Source of the DNA: Stenocarpella maydis
Lineage: Eukaryota; Ascomycota; Sordariomycetes; Diaporthales; Diaporthaceae
Direction: 5' to 3'
Assembly (NCBI GenBank): GCA_002270565.1
Contig: NQMI01000006.1
Location: 578,244-642,243 of the forward strand
Length of the DNA stretch: 64,000 bases
The notes beneath the pieces were generated by a model. It saw only the letters and a list, made by a program, of their open reading frames with translations. It made no database searches and had not been told where the DNA came from. Below, one piece after another: positions 12,601 through 22,936 of this stretch. A program made the translations under genes and the position numbers. Every line of letters begins with the position of its first letter. Position 1 is the stretch's first letter.

Positions 12601-12999
12601 GCCTTGGTGAGACGATGCACAAGATCGTCAATGTGAGTTGAAGCCCTTGGCAACATGTCTTGCCATATCCTTTCTAAGTAATGCGGACAGACTATCCTGC
12701 GAGGACTCAAGACCACCGAGGCATCGATCGACGACGTAATCGAGGACTACGGGAATGATGGCCGGCGAATACTCGAGAGAATGAGGGAAAAGCATCGGAA
12801 AGAGAGGGCACTGATCACACGACAGCAAGAACAGCAACGACTAGAATCTGTGCAGAGATACGGCTCAGCCCGGCATGTTGCCAGGTCACTTTTGGGCAAG
12901 CTGGAGTCGGTGGACATCAACAAGTTGATGACCCACGTGGGCCATGACACGACCACGAATCGCCTGAGACAATTGCAACAAGCCATCCCAAACCACTGA
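9639..12999 (+). CDS. Large disordered basic nuclear-type protein with helical C-terminus
   Basis: Exons 9639-12632 and 12691-12999 (58-nt intron, GTGAGT...ACAG) encode about 1100 residues. Most of the chain is low-complexity and charged: Lys/Ala-rich histone-H1-like patches (around residues 250-290), acidic patches, and many SP/TP sites, which is typical of disordered chromatin-associated proteins. Only the last ~110 residues look folded: a helical, Arg/Glu/Gln-rich segment running from about MHKIVNTILRGLKTTEASI to LGKLESVDINKLMTHVG, probably a coiled coil or helical bundle. The splice joins the two halves of that helical region in frame. The start at 9639 follows a CT-rich leader; an open extension to 9543 lacks an obvious start and has leader-like composition. 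I do not recognise a named family; a nuclear role is inferred from composition alone. Confidence 0.8.
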
Positions 13000-14973
13000 G
13001 CTCGTGCAGGGGCATTGCAGGGTAATTCAGAGACAGGAGGTTGGCATATCAGGGCTGGGAGCTTGAGATACGTTGATGGGGTCAGGAGAACACGCCTGGC
13101 CTTGCAGGGCTGCGGGGACCATGTCGTCGGGAGCAAGAAGATGGATTTCGTGGTGGTTTTGTGGACATCCGAAGTGGCTAGGTAATGGTAGGCCGAGATG
13201 TAAGCTTTTGCTGGAGGATATATAGATAGGTCATTACTCAATGCAAGACGATATTCGCTTTACCTAGGGCTGAAGTCGTGCTTCGAACCGGGGCTTCCGG
13301 GGAATGGAGCAGCTGTGGAAAGCATATGTGAAATGTTAAGGTTGGCACTTAGCAAGATCTCCGACTCGGTCGTGAGCTTGCTGCAACGCTGCGTCCCGAA
13401 CACCATCCGGCATCAACCGGGTCTGGAGTGGACGGTGCATCTAACGAGACTGATTTGGAATGCAGCTATTTCTTTCCCTGTACGTCTCAAAGCCGGTGTG
13501 TGCGATGGTGTAGAGAATAACAAGAGCGGAGGGGACGTGGGCAGGGTGAGGCCATCACGGGCTTGGCTTCTGGGTGGCTTGTGGGCGAAAGGGGTTGGCA
13601 AGGGTGTTGGTTTACACGAGGTGTCGCGTCGCTATCGCCTCGGCGGTGCCAAGCCAAGCCCACAAAGCCGCCGCCCTCTGACGACGTCGTGACTGCGCGG
13701 AACCGCCCAGAATCTAGACCTTGCTGTGGGAAGCTTGGGTGGGCTTGGGCCGGGTCATGTCATTGATCAGCGCACGGGTCCAACTGCGGGGTCCCCTCTG
13801 CGTGTTAGTGTTATACTGGTACTCTGTAGACTGCACTATCCTGGCCCCCCCCCTTCACTTTTGGCACCCCACCTCCTCTGCTCTATCCCTCTATCGTACA
13901 TGTATAACGGCGGATTGCACACTACCTACCTAGCTTTCAACCAGGCTGTTTCTTCTGCTGATGGGCCCCTTCTGAAGCAGAAGTGCATCTGTAGATTGAC
14001 AGGAGCTGAAGGTGCGGACGGTATGAAGTACCTAGTGTAGTATATATTTGGGTCCCTATTGTTCCGGGACCCTTGGGCGATGGCGTGGCCCGTCGTTGCT
14101 GTTCTTTTTCTAAAGTGGACCAGAGTGGCCCCGCCTACCCCACTAAAAGCAAGCAACAGCCAGAAGCAAGCCAGAAGCAGACCAGCAGGACCTAGGCATC
14201 GAGAGGTTCGCCAACAAGCCACATATCACCATGCCTCCCGCCTTCCAAGCGCCCTTAAAGCAGCCAGCTTTCCTTCCAGGCCTATAGTCCAAGGCCGCCT
14301 TGGGGTTGCTCTAGTATGAAGGTCGGCAGGGGCGACTGTTTAATATTTTAATATATACGGAGTATATATACATATCATGATATTAAAGTAAAAACGTTAA
14401 AGTCCAAATATTTTTTTGCTTTTATTTTCAATTTCAGTCTAAATAATCATAATATATTATTTACAGGATACATTAAACTTATGGCCGCTAGGTTGTGATA
14501 TTGTTCTGATAAGAGGGGGTGTGTGTAGTGATTATTTTTGGAGTTGGGGACGGACATTCGCCGCTGTAGACCGTCCGTCGTAGTCAGTGCCATCGCGACC
14601 CTCGGCTTTGCCCTTGTCGATCAACCAAAACCAGCAGCCAGCTTACCAGCATGCAGAACAGCAACATCCACCCATAAGGATATCTCGCAGACCCGACTGC
14701 TACTCTTCGCCGTCGTCAGACCCTCTAAACTGCGCTCGAAATCCCTGATTGCCCAACTAGATTCGCCTAGCTCGACAGACCGAACGGCGATCAAGCAGCC
14801 ATCATCCTAGCGGCCCTCCAGATACCTACCTGTGCCTATTCCAGTCCCACGGAGGAAAGCCTTGCTTCAACAGCATATCCTCTGACAGCCATTCAGCAAC
14901 GGACAGACTGAGAGGGCATCCACCCCACCAGCACCCATCTCCTCGACCCCCGGCGGCATAGGTTCGCATCGCC
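13000..14973. other. Intergenic region with AT-rich block
   Basis: No supported gene. A short ATG frame near 14231 (18 residues) ends just before an AT-rich block and could be a truncated remnant. The part from 14500 to 14970 is CT-rich and probably the promoter and leader of the protease gene that follows. Confidence 0.45.
14338..14480. repeat. AT-rich block, RIP-like
   Basis: About 140 bases of strongly AT-rich DNA (TATA/TTAA-dense) with abrupt borders against GC-balanced flanks. This is what short RIP-degraded repeats look like in ascomycete genomes. No terminal repeats were found. Confidence 0.4.
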
Positions 14974-16467
14974 ATGCCCTTCAGAGACAGGATGGCCCGC
15001 CGGTTCGGCGAGACTGTAAGCTCTCCAGCGTCGCTTTCACCTCAACCTTCTCCCCCCGTCCCATCAACAACCAGCTTCAGTCCCGACCCTCGCGTCGGCA
15101 CTGGCAGCGGTCGCGGTCTGGGCTGCATCCGAACCAGAGCTACAGCCCGCCACGACCGCATGGGTTGCAACCGCACAAGCCATGGGAACGGCGCCCCAAC
15201 CAAGACACTCGTCCGCAGCACCCTCGGCCCTCAGCACCGGCCGGGTGACAAGGTCGTCAGGAGCATAGGCAGGCCGGCGCGGGAGACAGGCCGGCGTACA
15301 ACCGGCAGCCCCCTCTCCCTCACCTCTAACTCCTCTCCGTCTGCTCTCCCTGCTCGGCGGATCACGCCGCCGACGGGAATCCGGAGAATCCGCCTGACGA
15401 ACTCGAGCCGCGCGGGTTCCGACAGCTACCACAGCAGAGCGACAAGAGCCAACAGCAAGCTGACTGATGCCCACGGAAACCAGCTCTCCCCCACCGCCCC
15501 TTACCTGTCATGTGAGTCGAGCCCAGTGCCATTACCCTCTCTGGCTGTGTGACGTAGAGCTGACATATGCTTCTGCTCCCCAGATCACGATATTTGCCGT
15601 ATGCGACAACCCAAGTACTGTCCTCCCCAGCGACCGACCACGGCTGACAAGCAGTAGTTACTTATGAGGATATTAAGGCTCTCCGCAATGACTGGCTAAC
15701 CGATAATGTTCGTACAAGAGAAGGGCCGGGGCGTGTTTTCGAAGTTTGACTGCTAATGCTGTCCTCCTACAGAATATCCACTTCTGGGAGGAGTCTGTGA
15801 TACCTTGACCTTTTGCCTCGCTCCACCGCGCCACAGAATTTGCCCCGCCTGTACTGACACACCCGCCTCCTCCAGGTGGCTCGAGCATGAGATCCTCCCA
15901 AAGTACCCCCAGGCCCGCATCTGCCTGCTGCGGCCGTCCATGACGTACCTCCTGATGCGCAACGACCCGGCCTCGATCCGCTCCGCCCTGCCGGACATGT
16001 CAAAAGTGACACACATCTTCCTCCCAATCAACGACGCCGTGAGCCGGACGCAGCCGGACGGGTCGCACTGGTCGCTCCTGCTAGTCTCAAGGATCGACGG
16101 GGTGTCTTTCCACTACGACTCGCTGGGGGGCGCCAACAATGTCGAGGGACAGCGGGCGAGCGACCGCATGGGGGCGCTGCTGGGGATGCCGCTGCGGTTC
16201 CAGAACATCATGGACTGCCCGCAGCAGGAGAATGGCAACGACTGCGGCGTGTTTGTCTGCATCCTCATGCGGCACCTGTTGGTGAAGAGGCTGCTCAACG
16301 CCAACGCCCGCGAGAAGGTGTCCATGAGCATGTCCAATAAGATGATCGATGCCGCCGGCGCTCGCAAAGAGATGATCAAGATCATTGAGTCTCTGCGCAA
16401 GGAGGGCGAAAGGCGCCGTAGTGCTAGCCCTTTTCCCAAGCAGGAGGGTGCCCCGCGGATCGACTAG
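14974..16467 (+). CDS. C48 (Ulp1/SENP8-like) protease, probable NEDD8/SUMO deconjugase
   Basis: Cysteine protease of the Ulp1 clan, which removes NEDD8 or SUMO from proteins. Best exon model: 14974-15511, 15584-15598, 15655-15707, 15773-15792, 15876-16467, phases consistent, 405 residues. The spliced core reads PYLSYHDICLVTYEDIKALR, then NDWLTDNNIHFWEEWLEHE, which matches the fold's entry region. The catalytic triad is visible: His273 (GSHWSLL), Asp290 (FHYDSL) and Cys332 (NGNDCGVFVC), with the oxyanion Gln at 325/326 (DCPQQEN). The single compact catalytic domain with SHW...FHYDS spacing resembles SENP8/Den1 deneddylases more than large Ulp1 enzymes. The N-terminal ~180 residues are low-complexity, and another frame there also looks protein-like (around 15360-15460), so the first exon is uncertain. 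A 15-nt and a 20-nt exon are unusual. It is convergent with the Slx9 gene. Confidence 0.85.
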
Positions 16468-17605
16468 TAGGCGGCTGCGGGCACCAGTCTTTTCGCCACA
16501 TTGTCACGGGAATATCACTAGTTATATCGACCTTGATGTAGAGAGAGAACTCGACAGGATACCGGGCAGAAGATGCCGGCGCACCTCTTTCTTGAGGGCG
16601 GCTGCTGTCTCTGCCGAGTCTTGTTCTCATGGGTGCCGCCTTTCGTCTCTGCATACAGCGACACAGCGCCTCAGGCACACCACGAAGCTTGACAGCATGG
16701 TATGAAAGCGTTCTGATGCGTTGATGCCAAGCGAAGGATTTGAGCCCGGGCAAGCAATGGATGGGGCGGCATGGGTAAAGGGGAGCAAAGGCGTTTCTGC
16801 GTGAACGGTTTGGCCTAGGACTCGGGTGCGGACTGGCGTTTGCGGGAATTTGTAACCCTTGCAACGAGAATCAGGGCGTCCGGCCGGTCATGATCACGGC
16901 CCATGCAGGGAAGTTGGAGGAGCTGTTGCCAGATGCGTCCGGCGGGACTGCCGCCTGTCCATGACAAAAGGCACGCTGGCGCTACGGCGGAGAAACAGAC
17001 GGAGTACGCACGTCTGCCTGTTGACTCCGTTGACATTGAGTCTGGATATCAATCCTATATGAATGCATCGAGAAGCCGAGTTTGGCCAGCGGAATACAAT
17101 TTTCTGCTTGTTCTGACCGGCCTCCAAGTCTACCAGATCTTGATGTTCCAATGCTTCGCTTGCCGTGAACTTGAACTTGCCGATTTCTCTCGGTTCTTTT
17201 CCACTTACCACCCGGCTCCGCACAGCCAGAAATCCCTAACACGGCCTGCATCTTGTTCGGCCTTGTGTCTCATACCTGTCAAGTGCGTCTTCTTGGTCGA
17301 TGTCCGAGATGAACCAGCCGGTTGGCATCCTGCCCAGAGGGCACACTGTGCCGGCGAATGTCCCTGGACTCGGCATTCTTGTGCGCAAGGCAAAGTTCAC
17401 CGCTGGTAACACATGCCGGCGGACTGGCCGTGCGAAAGCGTTGGCCTAGAGTAGAAGTCTTTGGGAGCCATGGACCTCTGAACATCCGCTCGGGGCGGCG
17501 AGGCAGCACTTGCTAAGCAGCTCGTTTAGCACCAGAGGGCCATGTCCTTCAACAATGCACACCCTTGCGCACGATTATCGTTTATATCCAACCTCAATCC
17601 CACCG
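16468..17605. other. Intergenic region between convergent genes
   Basis: Open frames on both strands (for example 16903-17409 plus) lack domain-like sequence. A minus-strand stretch near 17280-17480 has some protein-like character but does not splice into a credible model, so it may be a gene remnant. Confidence 0.4.
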
Positions 17606-18307
17606 TCACTTCCCAGCCAGGCCGTTCTGCCGCGAGAAGGCCGGGTTCTGCTCCATGGTGGCAGAGATGAACCCCCTCAGCGCCGCGAACCGGTTCGCGG
17701 TGCTCTGCACCGGCGCCCGGTTCTCCTCCTCGCCGTCCTTGTCCTCGACGTCCATCCCCTCCGCCTGCGGCGGCGGCGGCGCGGGATGCTCCCTGACCGC
17801 GCTAAGCTGCGCGAGGCTCACCCCGAACCTCTCCATCTCGCCCCTCACCAGCCTCTCCTTCTTCCTCAGCGCCCCGGGGGTGCTCCTGAGCGACCTGTGC
17901 CTCACCTTGCCCGCGGCCTCTGCCTCCCCGGCCTGGACCTCGTCCGCCGTCAGTGTCGGCAGGGCTTCGGACAGCGAGGCGAGGCTGGATGCGGCCTGCG
18001 CCTGGCGGTGCTTCTCGCGGCGCTTGAGGTTCTTCTTTTGGGTTGGGGTCCTGTGGTGGGTCGGTTTCGTGATGCGCGAGACAAAGGACGAGTGCTTGAT
18101 GAGGCGCTTGTCGCGTTTGGACTCGATGAAGGTGTCTGGGACCTGGGCGGTGGGACGGTGGACCTTTCGGGGCGCGAGGGGGTTGGCGAGGCGCTCTATT
18201 GCTTTTGCGCGGAGGGTCTTGCGCTTTGTTGGGGCCGTTGGGGCCTGTTGGGCGTTGTTGTTAATACGGACTCGTGGGTATGGAAGGACAACGACAGTAT
18301 TTACCAT
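17606..18307 (-). CDS. SLX9: Ribosome biogenesis protein Slx9
   Basis: Small basic nucleolar protein of the Slx9/FAM207 family, which associates with pre-ribosomes and is needed for efficient small-subunit maturation and export in yeast. Family marks: the N-terminal APTKRKTLRAKAIERL, the lysine/arginine-rich RITKPTHHRTPTQKKNLKRR, the central HRSLRSTPGALRKKERLVRG followed by EMERFGVSLAQL, and the C-terminal TANRFAALRGFISATMEQNP. Read straight through it has 233 residues. However, the ATG at 18307 is followed directly by GTAAAT, and a CAACAG acceptor lies 60 nt on, so the likely mature start is Met joined to APTAPTKRK (18305-18307 plus 17606-18244, 213 residues), a start better aligned with the usual family N-terminus. 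Divergent from uba4 across 420 bases. Confidence 0.9.
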   Translation of the reverse strand: MVNTVVVLPYPRVRINNNAQQAPTAPTKRKTLRAKAIERLANPLAPRKVHRPTAQVPDTFIESKRDKRLIKHSSFVSRITKPTHHRTPTQKKNLKRREKHRQAQAASSLASLSEALPTLTADEVQAGEAEAAGKVRHRSLRSTPGALRKKERLVRGEMERFGVSLAQLSAVREHPAPPPPQAEGMDVEDKDGEEENRAPVQSTANRFAALRGFISATMEQNPAFSRQNGLAGK

Positions 18308-18727
18308 TGCGAAGCTTTGGGTAACGTCAGCTGGAGTGGAGTCGGCTGTGTACGTGTAGCGTGGGCGAGAATGTTGAAGTTTTGAGGAGTCGAAACTGAC
18401 GGCGTCATCATGTGAAGGAGGATTCGAGAAGGATCAACAAGCGTCAAGATAAAAAAAAAATCCCTACAGGGAAGCCAGCCTTCAGGGGTCCTGTAGCTTC
18501 GTGGCGGCAGGCAGTCGATCCCACTGTAGCATGGGTAAGGACGGGGGCTCCACAGCAACCAGACCACCCCAGACTAGTAGTGTACACTGGTCGTCTCAGC
18601 CCTACGCCTGACAGGTAACGGCTCACCCATGTGTAACGAAGGCCTCGACCATGCTATGCCACGGTATCAGACTTAGTATTGACTGAACACACTGCCGGAC
18701 TGGCACATCTTTTTTTTTTGTCATGCC
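18308..18727. promoter_or_regulatory. Shared divergent promoter region of SLX9 and UBA4
   Basis: The 420 bases between two divergent starts must hold both promoters. A purine/pyrimidine run with A9 (18451-18460 area) and a T9 run just before 18722 are the only obvious poly(dA:dT) elements. No specific factor site is claimed. Confidence 0.4.
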
Positions 18728-20468
18728 ATGGACCGTACGGGAAAGAGCGCACAACAGCTGCGCGTGCAGATCGCAAAGGCCGAGGAGGAGCTGAGGAGCT
18801 TGAGAGAGCAGCTTGCTCAGGCTGAGGCTTACGAGAGGGAGCAGGGAGCAGAGCCTGGCGATGAGGAAATCACGGGATCAGCCTGGAAGTGGCCGCTGAA
18901 GGCTGAGGAATATGATCGCTATGGGAGACAGTTGATCCTGCCTAGTGTGGGCATCCGAGGTCATATCACTTCATCCTCACACTGCAGAGCTGTTGCTAAC
19001 ACCCTGCTCCAGGCCAGCAGAGGCTGAAAGCCTCCAAGGTGCTCATCGTCGGCGCTGGTGGCCTCGGGTGCCCGGCAGCAGCATATATCGCCGGGGCTGG
19101 AGTTGGCACACTGGGCATCGTGGACGGCGACGTCGTAGAGCCGTCCAATCTGCACCGTCAGATCGCCCACGGGACATCAAGGGTGGGCATGTTCAAGGTG
19201 GACAGCCTGGCGGCCTACTGCAAGGAGTACGTACATACACCTCATTCCCTGCTCCCCCCCCCCCGAGGACTCATCCCACGGAGCTCGAGCTAACACCGCA
19301 GGGAAGGCTCAACCCGCTCCCGCACTACATCCCACACAGGGAGCACCTCACACCCCAGAACGCAGAGGCCATCGTGGGCGCCTACGACCTCGTCCTCGAC
19401 TGCACAGACCACCCAACCTCGCGCTACCTCATCTCGGACGCCTGTGTTCTCCTCCGTAGGCCCCTCATATCCGCCTCGGCCCTGCGCACCGACGGCCAGC
19501 TCATCGTCCTCAACTGCCCACCTACCCCGCAGGGCGTCTTCCTCCCTTCCTCCACGCCCCCATGCTCCGCCCCTTCTTCATCCACGGCTGCCGGCAAGGC
19601 ACGCACGTCGGAAACGACCGCCCCGCCTTGCTACCGCTGCGTCTTCCCCAAGCCGCCCCCGCCCGAGAGCGTCGTCAGCTGCGGCGAGGGCGGCGTCCTG
19701 GGGCCCGTGGTCGGCGTCATGGGCGTGCTACAGGCCCTCGAGGCCATTAAGGTCCTCGCCGCGGGGCTGCACCTCCCCGCCTCCGCGATTCCCCCCGACG
19801 CCGCCGCCGCGGCGCCCCCGCCCGCGCCAACGCTGCTCCTCTTCTCCGCCTCGGCGGTCGGCGCGCCGTCGTTCCGCTCCGTGCGGATGCGGGCGCGTCG
19901 AAGGGAGTGCTTCGCCTGCGGCGAGGGTGCCGCGGCGAGGCTGTCGCTTGGGACGCTGCGGGGTGGGGGCTTGGACTACGTTGCGTTTTGTGGGGGGATG
20001 GGCGGGCCAGTGAGGGTGCTTGGGGACGGGGAGAGGGTCTCCGCTCGGGATTATCAGGGGCTGTTGGCCCAGGAGCACACGGGGGAGGGCCCGGACGACC
20101 AGGTAGAGAGGCCAAAGCCTAAGCCCGTGCTGCTGGACGTCAGGGAGAAGGAACTGTTCGATATCAGCAGTATTGAGGGGGCTGTCAACATCCCGTATTC
20201 GAAGATTCAAAGCTCTGGGAGAGTGAAGAGGCGCGAGGGCGAGGGTGGTGTTGCTGCCGAGGCGGAGCTGCCCGACTGGATACCCCCAGACCTGTCGCCT
20301 CATGCGTCGATCTACGTGGTCTGCAGAGTTGGCAATGATTCCCAGCTCGTGGCCAAGCAGTTGAAGGATCTTGGACTGGACAGGGAGGGCGAGAGGTTCG
20401 TTGGGGACATCAAGGGCGGCATGAGGGCTTGGAAGCAGGAAGTTGACAGTACTTTGCCATTCCTTTAG
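18728..20468 (+). CDS. uba4: Adenylyltransferase and sulfurtransferase Uba4 (MOCS3-like)
   Basis: E1-like enzyme that adenylates and thiolates Urm1 (tRNA wobble-uridine thiolation, protein urmylation) and often the MoaD-type molybdopterin-synthase subunit. Exons 18728-18959, 19013-19226 and 19307-20468 give 535 residues with all phases matching. Order: N-terminal helix; ThiF/MoeB domain with [19 protein letters not shown] near residues 90-108 and [10 protein letters not shown]; structural zinc cysteines in CYRCVFP and CFACG; catalytic Cys274 in [14 protein letters not shown]-terminal rhodanese domain from about residue 425 with active-site Cys488 in YVVCRVGND and the closing [11 protein letters not shown]. 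All key residues are present. Intron 2 contains a long C run (about 19247-19264), and its acceptor at 19306 (GAAG) is preferred over one 5 nt upstream because it gives the normal reading [19 protein letters not shown]. Confidence 0.93.
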
Positions 20469-20863
20469 AGCTAACAAACTTGTCTGCCCGAAGCAGAGCG
20501 GAATTTCCACCCGATTCACTTTTGGTCCTCTAAATACGCATACAGGTCGGTGCAAGAGGAGGATGTATTGCCAATTCCGCGACATTACGGTACCGTAGGT
20601 ACAAGTACAATTATGGAGAGGCTCTGAACTCCGGCAAATGAGATTCATACTTGTGTTTCTTTTTGCACTGATTCCCACCCCCAGCTTGCCTTGCTTCTTT
20701 TCTGGCCTGGCCCAGGTCATCCTCAATCATCCGCAGAACTTGCACACGGACCCAATTATATCCCGTCCAAGGAATCAGACAGCCACCGACACCACAACTC
20801 GCAGCTAGTCTACTTTCCGCCCTCGGGCCGGACTGGCCGAACGACACGGTTCCAACAAGCCAC
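20469..20863. other. Convergent intergenic region
   Basis: The 3' flanks of uba4 and pam17 meet here. No gene or repeat is seen. Confidence 0.5.
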
Positions 20864-21830
20864 TCAGATGAAGGTCGTCCTCTTCTTGTTGTACGCCCTC
20901 TGGTCCTTCAGCCATTGCCTGTAGCCGGCGACACTGGAGATCTTCTCGCCGTAGAAGTCAGGCACGGGGTTTCCGGTCGATGAGTTGGACGGGTCAACAC
21001 GGTTCCTCTTGATCCGGGCGAAGAACTGGCTCTCCTTCTGTACCACGCAAATTCGTCAGCCCGTCTCACCCAACCCACTCGTCCGTACCTGCCTAGACGA
21101 ATGCACGGACTAACACGGCATTTAAAAAAAAAAAAAAAAAAAACAGAGAGATCTGACTCACCACAGTCATTGGCGCCTTGTACTTGCGGTTAATGAGGTA
21201 AAACACGGCGTTGCCGATGCTCGGCCCGACGACCCACCCCATGGCGGTGCACGCGAGCGTGATGAGCCCCAGCGTCAGGACGGGGTCGAGCGGGACCTGG
21301 TTCGTGAGGGCGTCGGCGGCCCCCGAGCCGAGGACGAGGGCGCCGGCGGCGCCGGCCCCGACGGACGTCAGGGCGCTGAAGGCGACCTGCCACCGGCGCC
21401 GCGACTTGCGCAGCTGGAAGAAGGTGTTCCAGTCCAGCGGGGGCATGTCCGGGTTGGAGCGTGCGTACTCCTCGGCGCGCTGCGCCGCGCGGGCGGCCGC
21501 CGCGGCGTCGGCGTCGTGGTCGGTCGGCGGGGGGGAGGAGGAGGGGCTGGATGAGGCGTGCCGGCGGCCTGTTGCTGTCGCTGTTGCTGCCGAGGGTGTG
21601 GTGCCGGCCTGGGGGCGGCGGTGGAGTGTGAGGACGGGCGGGGAGGAGGTGCTGGGGGTTGGCGTGGAGGGTGCGTCGGAGAGCTTGGAGCGCACGCTGG
21701 CGAAGGGCGAGGCGGCTGTGAGGGTCGAGTAGGGGCTGCTGGTGGTGCTTCGAAGGAGGATGGGCTGCAGGGCGCATCCGCCGCGGGTGACGCCTGAGCG
21801 GAGCATGACCGTCGTTGTCGAGGCGATCAT
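20864..21830 (-). CDS. PAM17: Presequence translocase-associated motor subunit Pam17, mitochondrial
   Basis: Inner-membrane protein of the TIM23 import motor that helps organise the Pam16-Pam18 co-chaperone module. Exon 1 is 21162-21830 and exon 2 is 20864-21037, joined over a 124-nt intron to give 280 residues. The N-terminus is Ser/Thr/Arg-rich and lacks acids, a mitochondrial presequence. The conserved core begins LDWNTFFQLRKSRRRWQVAF (about residue 135), followed by two membrane segments (SVGAGAAGALVLG, then LTLGLITLACTAMGWVVGP). The most conserved part lies in exon 2: NPVPDFYGEKISSVAGYRQW and LKDQRAYNKKRTTF at the very C-terminus. The N-terminal region before the core is longer and lower in complexity than usual. 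The intron holds a 20-base homopolymer A/T tract (21124-21143). Confidence 0.93.
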
Positions 21831-22936
21831 CGTGAGCTTGAGAGTCCGTCCGTCCTTCTGTCTCTCTATCTGTCTGCGTGCGCGCGGGCACCGTGTGGAA
21901 TCCGAGTTGTAGGTTTCTCCAATTGAGGAATATTAACGCACACTGGAGCAGGAAGTCACAGAGAGGAATCTGCTTCGCGCGGACAAGAGGTTTGGTTGGA
22001 GCTGTGACGTTGATGGGCTGGCGTGTGGTACAGTGAGAATGGGAAGATTTGACCTTGGAGCTCGTGTGGTGTGCAGTCAGGCGAGCAGCCAAAGCTCTTC
22101 GAAGCTCTTCCAGCGGTCCCGCTCTTGCGCTGCCTCCGCCTCCACAAAATCTCCACCTGCATCTGGCCCAGGACCAGCACTCAGCTGTCGCATGCCTGCC
22201 GCGACCAGAGCCAGAGTCGGCCACCCCTTCTCCCACATATCTTTCTCAAGACGCCAACTCTTCCACGCCTTACTTATCTGGCTTCTAAAAATAATTTTTT
22301 TTAAAAAAAATAACATCTTAATTATATTACCTCATTCAGTATATAAATAAATATTAAATAGAATACTTTAAATTAATTCATTTATAATAGTAATATATAA
22401 TATTATTCCAAAAAAAAATCTTTAGTTAAATTTAATAATTATAGTATAATTAATATAATTATAATAAAATAGATAAAGTATTATTTTTATTTATAAAAAG
22501 TTACTAAAATATAATGAAAAATTTAATTCATTTAGCTTTTATATTTATAAAGTTTAAAATTATTAAGCTTATAAATATATACATCTAAATGACTACTTAT
22601 TACTCCACTCTTGAGCTGGTATTTAATACTTAGCTTATCGTACTATTAATTTATGAACCCTGTACCGAAGTTAACCCATCCGCATCTCGGCTTACTGGCT
22701 TGGAATCAACACACCACCTCGTCGCGCCGGGACGCGCCTCCGCCATCAGCCCTTCCACACTTGCCTCCGTCGACGAGGGTTTGGTCCCTCGAAGGCAAAA
22801 GGGGTTGCCTTTGTTCTGTCATACCGTCTGCTCATAATCAGGCGTGCGTCCCCGCGTGGGCTTGGTGCCCTCGTTGGGCGCCGGACCTGCAGGCGAGTCT
22901 GCAACATCCCATCCCATCTTTCGAGCCTCAGTCACG
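21831..22936. promoter_or_regulatory. Divergent upstream region of PAM17 and the chromodomain gene
   Basis: GC-balanced flanks carry the two promoters and leaders (CT-rich near 21840-21880 and 22660-22790). The centre is replaced by an AT-rich block (separate entry), so the two promoters are physically separated by degraded repeat DNA. Confidence 0.5.
22285..22630. repeat. AT-rich RIP-like block
   Basis: About 345 bases of very AT-rich DNA (TTTATAAT-type sequence, runs of A and T) with sharp edges, no open frames and no visible terminal repeats. This is consistent with a RIP-degraded repeat fragment. It lies in the promoter interval between PAM17 and a chromodomain gene. Confidence 0.55.

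Noticed and set aside
13268..13310. TTCGAACC sequence like a tRNA B box
   Set aside because: No matching A box at the right distance and no cloverleaf could be folded.
16903..17409. 168-codon plus-strand frame between the C48 protease and SLX9
   Set aside because: No domain-like sequence, mixed composition, lies in the convergent 3' flanks; alternative minus-strand reading equally plausible.
19728..20726. 332-codon minus-strand frame opposite uba4
   Set aside because: Antisense shadow of the conserved Uba4 rhodanese and E1 regions; composition follows the sense codons.
21190..22236. 348-codon minus-strand frame overlapping PAM17
   Set aside because: Different frame from the conserved Pam17 sequence; Arg/Pro/His-rich shadow.
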